Origin: Paratrimastix pyriformis
Taxonomy: Eukaryota; Preaxostyla; Paratrimastigidae
Length of the DNA stretch: 64,000 nucleotides
Reading direction: 5' to 3'
NCBI GenBank assembly: GCA_027972325.1
Contig: JAPMOS010000010.1
Span: 248,001 to 312,000, forward strand
Positions 11,890 to 22,000 of the stretch are shown here, piece after piece (the stretch's first letter is position 1; each line of letters starts with the position of its first letter). Under the pieces are notes generated by a model, which was not told where the DNA came from, did no database searches, and saw only the letters and a program-made list of their open reading frames with translations. Both the position numbers and the translations under genes were made by a program.

Positions 11890-14800
11890 ATGTTTTCTGA
11901 ACGATGCCTCCGTGTTCGAAAAGAGAAGCGTAGTCTTATTGATGCAATAGAATTGAAACGAAAGGAAATCGAAGAAATGGATCTTCGGTTTGTTGGTTTC
12001 AGTCTGATCCGCTTATCCCTCTGCTAGAGAAAGGTCCGAAAAGGATGGGTTGGACTCTGCAGATTCATATGATTCCCACATTGCCGAGTTGGAAGAGGTT
12101 TGATCGTCGACTTTTCCCTCAAAGGTCACCTGTGCCTCCATCTAGGCGAAGGCGGCCCTCCTCGCTCTCCGGCTGGTTGGCGACGAGTTTCGCGTGGTGC
12201 TTCAGGGACCGCTCCCGGGCATCGAAGGGGGCGGCCTTGTCGGGGCTGGCGTCTCCCTCCCGAAGGGGACTGTCGACCCGGCCCTGCAGCACACCCACAT
12301 ATTCGCCATCACGCCTCTCTCTCAGTTCGTCATCACGCCCGTGATCCATAGTCACGCCCAGGCACACTCGAGCGCCTTGACCCCGCTGCCCGACTTCCAG
12401 TCCGCAGACCGCACCCTCCCTCCCCCCCCGGTCATCATCCATCCGCCTACCATGGGCCCTGGTGTGGGAGCAGCCTGCGGTCGTGGCAGCATCCGCTGTG
12501 CCAGTCGTTCAGCGGGGGCACGGGGGCGCCCGGGCCCAACACGACCGCGCCCCTGCCGGCCCTGCCGACCCCCTTCCTGCCCGCCGCCGAGCCGGCCTTC
12601 GCCTACGACCCGCTGGGCCACCCGCCGCCCATCGCCCCGCCCACCTCGCCCAACCCGCTGCCTGCTCCCTTCCGGCCACACCTCTGGCTGCCCGTCCAGG
12701 GCACCGTCTGGCCCCAGCCGCTCCCCAACGCGCCCTCGAACTCGCCCACTGGTCTGGCTCACCGCTACACCATCACCCCGCCCCGCCCCGCCCCGCCCCG
12801 CCCCGCCCCGCCCGCCCCGCCCCGCCCCGCCCCGCCCCGCCCCGCCCGCCCCGCCCCGCCCCGCCCCGCCCCGCCCCTCACCACCCTTGCCCCCCTCGAC
12901 CTGCTGTGACCGTCTTTGGCTCATTCGCTGGTGGTATCGCGCAGCCCTGCCCTCGGGCGCGTTGTGGTCGCTGAAGGGGCCCTACGGGGCGGCCCTGAAG
13001 ATGCTCAACCTGGTCAACTGCGGCCGGGTCGACGGGGGCCTGACCTTCGCCCACCACTTCTGCATCACCCCCGCCATGGCCCACCAGGCCCGGGCCCGGG
13101 GCGCCTTCCCGCCCCCCGACGCGGGCCTCGAGCGGGTCGGGGTCGTCCACGGTCCGCCACGGCCTCCATCCCCGCCTGGGTGCCCCCGATCGGGCCGGGC
13201 CGACGAATGCCGCTTGCCCTGACCTGAACCACCGCCCATTCACATCCGCCATCCCCACGTCGATTCACATCCCCCGCCCATTCACAGCGCCATCCCCACG
13301 GAACCATCTGGTGTCCGAGTGGGGCTGGGTGGCGTGGGGGCTTATGGGGGCATGGGGCGAGGGCATCGGGGGTCTGGGGGCTGTATGCTGCTGGGGCCAG
13401 GGATCCGCTCACCGCCACCTTCCCCCCTTTCCCATCTCCAGGGATGCCCATGATCCGGGGCATCGACGAGGTGGCCCGCTTCGTGCCCGAGCCCCCGCGG
13501 CCCCTGCTGCCCGGGGCCCCCGCCAAGCCCCAGCAGCCCGACGAGTCCAAGTCAGTCACACGATTCCTCCTCCACCTCCTCCTCCTCCCCTCCACCTCCT
13601 CCTCCTCCCTCCCCCTCCCCCTCCCTCCTCCCACCCTCCCCTCCCCCCCGTGTCCATGCCGCCCATGCCACCACGGCCCCATGCCATCCGTGCCCAGCCC
13701 GGTTCACGGGGCTGGATGTCCGACTGCGCCTCACCGTCACGTGGCCGGTGCGACCGCCTGACGGCTGGTGTCTGGGCGGTGGTGTCTGGGGGTGTGGCAG
13801 GACGCCTGACACTGTCCTCTTCAGGATCGAGTGGCGCGGCCGCGACATCCCGCCCACCGTCCGCCCGCCACCCCAAACCCCTTCCGCCCTGTGTCCCCTC
13901 CCCCTTCCCGCCGGTTTGCGCTCCCTGCCATGGGGGCCGGCAGCCTTTGCTGACATGCGGATGGCCGGGGACGTACTCTCCATCATGGGGGCGTTGGCGC
14001 AGCTGGTCTCGGTCTACGACGCGGACGAGTTCGTGGACGTGGTCGGGGCCCACCTGAAGCGGTTCAACGTCACCCGCGTCCACCAGGTCCCCGCCACACA
14101 CACCGCCCACCGCCCACCCAACTCCCCAGACCCCCAGACCCCCAGATCCCCACAGATCCCCAGATCCCCAGATCCCCAGATCCCCAGATCCCCAGATCCC
14201 CAGATCCCACCCGGTGGCAATTCGGTGGTTGTGCGCTTCTCCTCACCGCCCCCACCGCCCACCATCCCCGGGCGCAGGTCAACCGTCTGAAGAGCCTCCG
14301 GCAGGAGATGAAGACCCCCTTCAGCCCGGCCGAGCCCACCCACCAGGCGCTGCTGCATGCCTTCTGGCGGCTGGTCTTCCCGGCCCGCAGGAAGGCCGCC
14401 CCGCGCTCCCCGACCTCGCCCTCGTCCGCCTCGACGGCCGCCCCCGCGGGGGCATCGGCGCCCGGGTCGCCCGAGTGCCCCCCGGCCAGCAAGGAGGCCG
14501 CCTCGGCACCGGGGTCCCCGGGGACGGCCGGGGGGCCCGAGGATGAGGAGCCCGAGGAGCCCATCGACTGGACCAAGATCGGCTTCCAGGTCCCTGCCCC
14601 CACCCCTGCCCCATCCCTCCATCCCTCCATCCCTCCATCCCTCCATCCCTCCATCCCTCCATCCCTCCATCCCCTGGGGGGCCCATCGACTGGACCAAGT
14701 CGGCCTCCAGGTCCCATCCCTCGACTCGGCACGGGTGCCTGGCTGTGTGCGGCGCGAGGCTGACTGTGTTCGTGTTCCGCCGTCTGGCGGCATGGGTGTG

Positions 14801-16665
14801 GGTGTGGGTGTGGGTGTGGCGGCGGTGCAGGGCCAGGACCCGGCCACCGACTTCCGCGGGATGGGCATCCTGGGGCTCCGCAACCTGGTCTACCTGGCCC
14901 GGCACTACCCCCGGCTGGCCCGGACCCTCACCCAGCAGTCGGCCCAGCGCGAGTACCCCTTCGCCGTGGCCGGGATCAACATCTCGCGCCTGCTGGCCCA
15001 GCTGCTCAACCTCATGGCCGGTCCGCCACCCTCCCACCCACGCCCGCCCCGCCCGCCCCGCCCGCCCGCCCGCCCGCCCGCCCGCCCGCCCGCCCGCCCG
15101 CCATGCCACCCCCTCCCCTCTCGTGGGCACGGGCTTGAAAACCCGATCTCCCCGGCGTGATGGTGGTGGTTGTGCCGGACAGACGAAGCGGCCGCCCGCC
15201 CGCCCAGCTCGCCCGACTGGGACAGCCCCGCGCTGCGGTTCATGTGCCACCTGCACTCGGACATGCCCCCGCCCCCGCCCCTCTTCGCCAACGAGGGGCC
15301 CTGGCCCGCCACCGAGCCGCTGCCCATCCCCGCCCATCCGTCCGCCGGGGGGCCCGCCGGGGCTGGGGCCGACGGCCAACAGCAGCAGCAGCAGCAGCAG
15401 CAGCCCGGGCCGGCCGGGGCGCCCGGGAAGGAGGACTCGAGCGAGCCCACGCCGGAAGCGCCCCCACCGCCGGGCGAGGTCTTCATCCAGTCGGACGGCG
15501 CCGACCCGGCCTCCCCCGCCCCGCCGGGGCTGCATGTGGCCCCTTCGGCCGCCGGGAGCAACAGCACCCCCCCAGCGGCGACCCCTGCTGCTGCTGCTGC
15601 TGCGGCTGCTGCTCCGCCCGCCCCGGCAGCCGCGGAGGCCGGCAGCGACGCGCCTGCATCTGCGCCAGCCCCCGCCACCCCACCGACCCCTGGCTGCCCC
15701 GAGGCCGGGCCCCCCGCGGCGGAGGCCGATGCCGATGCCACTGCGGGCCCGGGGCTGCCCGGGGGGGCGGAGGACCCGCTGATGCTGGGCCAGGGTGTGC
15801 CCTCGCTGCCCCAGGGCTTCCCGGCCTCCTCCGAGCAGTTCCACCGGGTGGCCGACGAGCGGGCCGCAGCCCTCGACGACGCCGCGGCCCCCAGCCCCCC
15901 GGCCGGTGGGGCCAGCCCGGCCACGCCCAGCAGCAGCGACCCCGGGACTGCCGCCGACCCCACGACGGGCTCCCCTGCTCCCGCCAGCAGCATCGGCTCG
16001 CCCAGCGGCATCCCGCCCGAGGCTTCCGCGCCCCCCGCCTGCAGCCCAGCGGCCTCGCTGGCCGCCCCCGGCACCAACCCGGTCTCGCCCTCCCTGTCGA
16101 CGGAGGCCCCCCACCAGCCCCTGGCCGGCCCCGCCTCCTCACCCTCCTCGATCCCCACGCCCTCGCCCGGCCCGGCCGCCAGCGGTGCCGGCTCCCCCGC
16201 GGCCAGCTCCCCGGGCTCAGCCGGCAGTGAGGGCGAGGCCCCGGCTCAGCAGCGGCCGGCCTCTATCCGGGCCCACCCGCAGCACCGCGGCGGCGGCGGC
16301 GCCCGGGCCCGCGGTTCCCACGGGCACTCGTACTCGATGGGGGGGGCGCCGGCGGGCCGGAGCCCGGCCCCGGGGGGCGAGGTCCGGGGGGGGCTGTACA
16401 TCTGCGCCTGGGAGGAGCTGTACTGCTTCGTCTTCTCGGTGCTCGACCGCATCTGGATGCGCACCCACGCCACCTACCTCGACTTCAACCCCGTCATGCA
16501 GAAGACCCGCGAGTACGTCGAGCGGCTCCTGGTCTGCATCCCCCCCGCCCCCCCCCCCCCCCGAGTTCGTTGCTCACCCGGCGCTCTTTGTGTGGCCGCT
16601 CGCAGGCGCTGCGTCCGCTCTCGTTCGAACACCTGATCGCCCTCTCGAGGGCCCTCCCGCCATAG
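11890..16665 (+). CDS. ELMO/CED-12 domain protein with long disordered insert
   Basis: ELMO-domain proteins act as GAPs for Arf-family GTPases or as partners of Rac GEFs; which applies here is unknown. The N-terminus MFSERCLRVRKEKRSLIDAI is probably a coiled coil. Introns of 40 nt (GTTTGT donor) and 48 nt (GTTTGA donor) follow, then VGDEFRVVLQGPLPG. Further exons read GPYGGAALKMLNLVNCG-like sequence near 12975-13075 and ADMRMAGDVLSIMGALAQLV near 13951. The ELMO domain starts about 14281 (LKSLRQEMKTPFSPAEPTHQ), then DWTKIGFQ, GQDPATDFRGMGILGLRNL, and YPFAVAGINISRLLAQLLNL (about 14955). It resumes only near 16396 (LYICAWEELYCFVFSVLD, YLDFNPVMQKTREYVERLL). Between these lies a low-complexity insert of several hundred residues (Q-run, P/A/S-rich). 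The last exon encodes ALRPLSFEHLIALSRALPP and stops at TAG 16663-16665. Domain assignment is firm; exon edges in the middle are approximate. Confidence 0.85.
12776..12882. repeat. CCGCC-type low-complexity tandem repeat
   Basis: Repeats of CCCCG/CCGCC, about 107 bp, fall between exons of the ELMO-domain gene and so probably lie in an intron. Confidence 0.8.
14119..14212. repeat. 9-bp tandem repeat (CCCAGATCC type) in an ELMO-gene intron
   Basis: About ten copies of a 9-bp unit lie in the intron that precedes the exon beginning VNRLKSLRQEMK. Confidence 0.85.
14604..14672. repeat. 8-bp tandem repeat (ATCCCTCC) in an ELMO-gene intron
   Basis: The repeat is pyrimidine-rich on the sense strand and interrupts the ELMO domain between DWTKIGFQ and GQDPATDFRG. 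It may double as a long polypyrimidine tract. Confidence 0.8.
15041..15103. repeat. CGCC/CCGC tandem repeat in an ELMO-gene intron
   Basis: Perfect 4-bp CCCG-type repeats follow the exon ending in LLAQLLNLM. Confidence 0.8.
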
Positions 16666-17034
16666 CCCCAGGTGCCCCCCCCCCCCCCCCCATCCCTCAT
16701 CTCGAAGCAAACAGGAGCCCATCCTTGGTGTCCTGTCCCGGACGCGGCTTGGTTCGGGACGCATACGCATATTGGTCATTGAGCTTCGGTCGGAGGGGCC
16801 TGAAGGGGGGGAGCCAGAAATCCCAACCCCCCATTGCGTGTGCTCGGGGTGTGGCGGGTGGATCACCAAAAGGCGATGCGACAACGCGGGGCGACCAATC
16901 CCCAAAAGATTCGCGGTGGGGGTGGTGTGTTCCCTCCCCAGTGGGCCGCTCCTCCAAAGAACCGCAAAAGGCACGACGCAAAGAATTGGTGGGGGGACAT
17001 TGTGGGTGACGATCACGTGACCATGTGTGGCCCT
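16666..17034. other. Convergent spacer between ELMO and Dim1 genes
   Basis: This spacer lies between two gene 3' ends. A C-run at 16675-16692 directly follows the ELMO stop. No coding segment or RNA gene is recognised. Confidence 0.5.
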
Positions 17035-17565
17035 TCAGTAACGATACTTGGTGGAATAGTCCCGGGGCGAGACAACAAGACCCCGACCGCGACGGGCGCC
17101 ACGGAAAATGGTCTCGATGATGGCGATCAGCTCCTCCTGGAAAGGGAGATTGTCGGACATTTGAGTGGTGATGATGAGGATTCGAACCTTGCTGTTCATG
17201 GCCCAGTTAATCTTGTTGTTGTTACCCGTGCCAAGGTCGATCATCATATGCTGGGACGCAAGATATGGAAGGTATGAGATCTGATGACAGTGGCGGCCGA
17301 CCTTATTTCTGAAAAAGAACATAACTGTGCAGGGGTCGTAAAGCTCATACATTTTGTTGAAGTCGGGAACCTCTGAAATGTCAACCAGATAGATAATGGC
17401 CATGTTCATCACCTCGACGGCAATATTTTGCAGAAGTTCGTCCATTTGCATGCATGTCCGATCCCAATCGTGACCAAAGCGAATTACGACAAGACGCTCG
17501 GGTTCGGTGAGAATGGCCTGATCCACAGCCCAGCCGGAGTGAAGGTGGGGCAACAAGTACGACAT
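17035..17565 (-). CDS. TXNL4A: U5 snRNP 15-kDa protein Dim1 (thioredoxin-like 4A)
   Basis: Dim1/Dib1 is a thioredoxin-fold component of the U5 and tri-snRNP needed for spliceosome activation, located in the nucleus. The protein starts MSYLLPHLHSGWAVDQAIL and continues RLVVIRFGHDWDRTCMQMDE, IIYLVDISEVPDFNKMYELY, DPCTVMFFFRNK, HMMIDLGTGNNNKINWAMNS, and ends GRGLVVSPRDYSTKYRY. Two introns are removed to match the family: 17251-17301 and 17137-17187, both exactly 51 nt, both a multiple of three and both free of stop codons, with donors GTCGGC and GTTCGA. Removing them gives exons 17302-17565, 17188-17250 and 17035-17136. The product is 142 residues, the same length as the human protein. An unspliced reading also stays open, so an intronless prediction would add two 17-residue inserts. 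Orthology is certain. Confidence 0.97.
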   Translation of the reverse strand: MSYLLPHLHSGWAVDQAILTEPERLVVIRFGHDWDRTCMQMDELLQNIAVEVMNMAIIYLVDISEVPDFNKMYELYDPCTVMFFFRNKVGRHCHQISYLPYLASQHMMIDLGTGNNNKINWAMNSKVRILIITTQMSDNLPFQEELIAIIETIFRGARRGRGLVVSPRDYSTKYRY

Positions 17566-17901
17566 CACGAGCCCAGGTTCTATCCCTCCCCGCAGGAATT
17601 TCCCGCAAGAAAAGCGCAAGCCGCAGATAGGATGTGTATGAGCACAAACGAGAAACTGAAAAAGTGAGAAGAAAACTCAGAAGAACAGAGAGATGGCCGC
17701 GACTCGGCGCGGGCGGGCAATGAACTCAGGATAGAGGCCACCCAATCAAACCAAGAAAAAGAAAAAGAAAAAAAGACCACGGGAAGACCACGAACAAAAA
17801 AAAAAGAAAGAGAGAACTGCCTGGAACGGTCGGGCGGGCAACAGGCGAGTATTGCCGCTCAGGCCTGACTACGCCACTAACACGCACTCGTTGGCGTACC
17901 A
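17566..17901. other. Spacer upstream of Dim1
   Basis: This AT-rich interval holds purine-rich A-tracts at about 17750-17812 (pyrimidine-rich on the strand of the leftward genes). It probably contains the Dim1 promoter and the 3' UTR of the EF-hand gene. No gene is seen. Confidence 0.5.
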
Positions 17902-18901
17902 TCATGAATGCGGGGCGACTGCAACCGCGGCGGCACTCGGTTGCGAAGAGAGAGGGGCGCCAGAAGGGAGAAGAGGAGAAAGGGGAGGAATGGAGGAAGA
18001 AGCCGGAGGGGAAAGGGCGGGGTTGGATTCCGGGAGATGGGGCAATACAGTCTGTTGCTGTTGGAGAGAAGAAGCGATCGCGACGGGGCTGGAGGTGGGG
18101 TTGGGGTTGGCAGCCTGGGCAACCATCGGGGCGGGCGGAGCCTCAGCCGATCGGCCTGCAGATGCGCTAATGCCCTCGGCAAGCTCTGTGGCCGGACACT
18201 CGAATTCCTCCCAGCTGAGGACGCCATCACAATCCCGATCGAAAATAGCTGGAGCAGGGAAAAGACAGTAAGCTCACGAAGAGAGAAGGGAGGGAGGAAG
18301 GGAGGAAGGGGGCAGAGCGAAATACGGGTGCATGACAGACAAAAAAGTTTGTCGGCGGTTCGTGAGATGCCTTCTCTGTTCTTTTCGAGAGCTTCCAGGA
18401 CCTCCTGGCGTTCGTCGGGTGTCATCCTGGGTATACCGAAATTAGAGAAAAAACGGGAACACAAGACTGACTCTTTCAAATTATCCTTAACAGCTTCCAC
18501 ACCAATTTCGTAACCGATCGAGATGGCATCACCTACCGAAAGGAGAGGAGATTAGCCATGAGCGTATAATATACAGACGAAAGAACTTCCGGCCTTCTTC
18601 CCCTTCGAGGGACCCATTTCGATTTTCATCGTAGGCCTAGTCCAAAGGTGAGCCCTTTTTAGTCGAAAAAACTGGAAACAACATACGTCGAAAATCTCGC
18701 GCATCTTGCGAGTGCATTCCTCCTTTTGTTGCGGGTTCAACACGATATCGACAGGCTCACACTTTTTGGCTTGTGCAATGATTGGACACAGTTCTTTTCG
18801 AAGGAGTTCTAACGATGGAGAAAGAAGAACGGATTGGCATGAAGACAACGAAAATATGAACCATTCAATAACTGAAAGCCTCTGGAATGTCTGTTCCCCA
18901 T
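17902..18901 (-). CDS. EF-hand calcium-binding protein with N-terminal myristoylation-like motif
   Basis: This is a small calcium sensor. The start at 18901 gives MGNRHSRGFQLLNE, where Gly2 and basic residues look like an N-myristoylation site. A short intron (GTTCAT donor, TTAG acceptor) joins E to LLRKELCPIIAQAKKCEPVD, a helical leader. Two canonical loops follow. DENRNGSLEGEE (EF-hand 1, near 18620) is followed by GRKFFRDAISIGYEIGVEA across an intron with donor GTCTGT. DRDCDGVLSWEE (EF-hand 2, near 18210) precedes ECPATELAEGISAS. Between them lies helical MTPDERQEVLEALEKNRE. The C-terminus is a Pro/Ser/Ala tail ending AAVAVAPHS. Both loops keep the position-1 Asp, position-6 Gly and position-12 Glu, so both should bind calcium. 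No close orthologue is assigned. Confidence 0.8.
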
Positions 18902-19061
18902 AGAAAAGGCTCCTGTGTTAGGAGTTTCGAAAGCGGAAGGCCGGGGTGGTCCGGATTGGCCGAGGGGGAGGAGGACTACGCTGAGGCCGGAGCTCGTCAG
19001 TTGTTTCGTTTCGCCTCTTTCTTCGGGCCATTTGAGTGTGAAAGAAAACGAAAGCAAGTAC

Positions 19062-22000
19062 TTACCATGCGTCATCTGATACAGCCCAACTTGGCGTGAG
19101 TACCGCAGATGATGCGGGAGGTGTGGCGGGTGCCAACGGGGAAATGGTTGGCGCTGGAGGTGGTTGGGTTGGCTTTGTAGATGGAATCGGACCCTTCTCT
19201 GCAAGGCGAGGAGAAGAGAAGGAAGTTCTGGTGGCCGGTGGTGGACTTGAAAGGGGCGGGGGTCGAGGGGCCTGGGAATGCCGGTCGTGCGACCGCGGGC
19301 TGGGCGGGGGGCGAGGCGAGTCGGCCCTGGGGCGGCCCAACGCAGAGGCTCGCTGGTGGGTGGATGCGGGACCGTGGTTGGAGGAGGCGGGCGGGGGTGT
19401 GGGAGACCGGCTGGGTGAGTGTGACTGGCTGGGCGGGGGTATCCCCCCGGTAGACCCGGCCTCATCGGAGGGGCGAGGGCGCTTGGACGTGCCCGGGGAG
19501 GGAACAGCAGAAGGGGAGCGCGCCAAGTGGTGCTTTCGGCTGGGCGATCCCACATCCTGGAGCCGCCCGGCGGCCGGGGCCACGGAGGGGGGTGACGGTG
19601 GCGGTGACGGGGTCGACGAGGCGGGCGAGACGGGGCCCGTGGGGGCCGCCACACGTGCGGCTCCGGCTTTGTCGCGGCCTGGCGAAAAAGGGGCTCGAGC
19701 AGAAGCCCCGGCTGAGGGCGAGACCGCGATGGGCGCAGGCGGCGGCGTGTGGGCAGGCGTGTGGGCAGGCGTGTGGGCAGGCGTGTGGGCAGGCGTGTGG
19801 GCAGGCGACATGAGCGCGGGCGGTAGCGGGAGCGGAGCCATGCCCACGGGGCCAGAGGATGGTGGTGCATGCGGAGCTGGTGCTGATGGGGCAGGCCCTG
19901 GTGGGGCTGAAGTTGGTGGGGTGGAAACTGGTGGGGCCGGGGCTATTGGGGATGGGGCTTGATGAGCCGGGGCTGGATGAGCAGGCGCTAGAGGAGCCGG
20001 GGCTGATGGAGCCGGGGCTGATGGAGCCGGGGCTGATGGAGCCGGGGCTGATGAAGCCGGGGCTGATGGAGCCGGGGCTGATGGAGCCGGGGCTGGATGA
20101 ACAGGCGCTAGAGGAGCCGGGGCTGATGGAGCCGGAGCAGGCGCTGGAGGAGCCGGAGCCGGGACTGGAGGAACTGACACTGGAGGAGCTGGGGTTGAAG
20201 GAGCCGGAGCCGGAGCCGGGACTGGATGAGCGGGCACTGGAGGAGCCGGGGCTGGAGGAGGAGCCGGAGCCGGGGCTGAAGCAGGCGCCGGCAGAGCTGG
20301 AGGAGCAAGAGCTGGGGCTGGTGGGGCTGGTGGGGCTGGAGCTGGAGCAGGGGCTGAGGCTGGGGTGGGGGTGGGGGTGGGGTGGGTGCAGGGACGGGGG
20401 TTGGGGAGGGCGTGGGGAGGGTGTCGAGGGCGGGGGGCGGGGGCTGGTCTGGGAGGGCCAGCAGGGGCGGGGCCGTGGTGGCCCCATCTGGCGCCAGGGG
20501 CGGGAGCTCGGCCGCGGCAGGGGCGGTGGCCGGGGCGCTCGTGTGGGCGATGGGGCCCCCGGCCCGGGGGAGGGTGGCCAAGATGGCCCGGGTGGCCCGC
20601 AGGACGCTCGCGTCGAGGGGCACCACCACCCCGACCGACTGGGGCCGGGCGCGGGCCTGCCTGAGCAGCTCCTCCAGCAGGGGCGCCGGCCCGGTGCGGT
20701 CGGCCAGCCGCGAGATGAGGAAGGCCACCTGGTGGCTGGGCATGGTCCCCACTGCGCCCGCCACGAGGGACGAGAAAGGGGCGCATCAGATCGGGCCAGG
20801 CCAGGCCAGGCCAGGCCAGGCCAGGCAGGGCCGAGGGGAACGGAGGAAAGGCCACACATCAGGTGATGGGATGAATGGATGGATGGGGGGGAGGGGGTGG
20901 GAGCGGACAGTCGGGGATGGCGGGGTCATGGCCACTCGGGGCGGCGGGGCCCAGCCCAGAGCCCTCGCCAGCCGGGCGGGACGGGGTGCCCTCGGCCCCA
21001 CGACTGCGGGCGGGGCTCGAGTGGCGGTGGCGGCGGTGCTCGTGCGGCCGGTCCCGATGGGGCGACCGTGAGGCCCCCTCTTGGACCTGATGGGGCAGAG
21101 GCTGGGCCTGAGGCTGGGGCTGGGACTGGGGCCGGGACTCGGGCCGGGGCTTGGATGGGGGCCGGGACTCGGGCCGGTGGGAGCGGGAGTGCGAGTGCGA
21201 GTGCGAGTGCGAGTGGGAGCCGTGATGGTGGTGGCTGTGGTGGCGATGGTGGCTGGGCGAGGATGTGCTGGGCGCGGGGGCAGAGGATGTGGCGATGGGC
21301 GCGGGTTCGGGCGGTGCCGGGGTGGGCGCCACAATCTCGATGCTCACCCCCGTGGTCGCCTCCTCGTTACTCGGAGCCTCCACCACAGAGGCCGGGGCCA
21401 CGGGCGCAGCGCCCTCCAAGGGCGGCTGCGGGGGCCTCGGCTGGGGGCGGCTGTGGGCCAGCAGGACGGGGGCCAGCTTGGCCAGGAAGGTGGCCGCCCG
21501 GTCGGCCACGGACTGGGGGATGGCGTCCTCGGGGGCGGACCGGCCGGCCGGCGGCGAGGCGGATGGTGACGACGCCGCTGCAGGGGGGGATTGCACCGGG
21601 GGGTCAGGGTGTGTGGGGGAGCCGTAGGGCAGAGGGGCCTCGTCGGGGGCGGGGGGTCCATCGAGATCGCTGAGGATGACCGTCAGGCCCCCGGCGGCCG
21701 GCAGGTCGGCGGCGAGGGGCGAGGGCGAGGGCGAGGGCGAGGGCACGGGGGACGGGAGGCTGAGCCCCATGAGGGGGAATCCGGCCGACGCCGAGCCAAC
21801 GCTGGACGGCGATCCGGGTCGGGGGGCCCGTGCCATCGCCAGCCCCATCCCCATCCCCATCCCAACGGGCGGGGCTGCGCCAGCGGCGGGCAGCCCCAAC
21901 CCAGCCACCGCCGAGGCGAACGTGGCGAGGGAAGCCGCCGGAGCGGAGGCAGCGGCTACGAGGGGCGCACCGAGGGGGGCCGCTAGGGGGGCCGCTAGAG

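Noticed and set aside
12352-12924. Minus-strand Gly/Arg-rich frame (GAGRGG repeats)
   Set aside because: It mirrors the CCGCC intronic repeat of the ELMO gene; no conserved residues outside the repeat.
14101-15105. Short direct repeats that could suggest a CRISPR-like array
   Set aside because: They are contiguous micro- and minisatellites without spacers, in eukaryotic introns.
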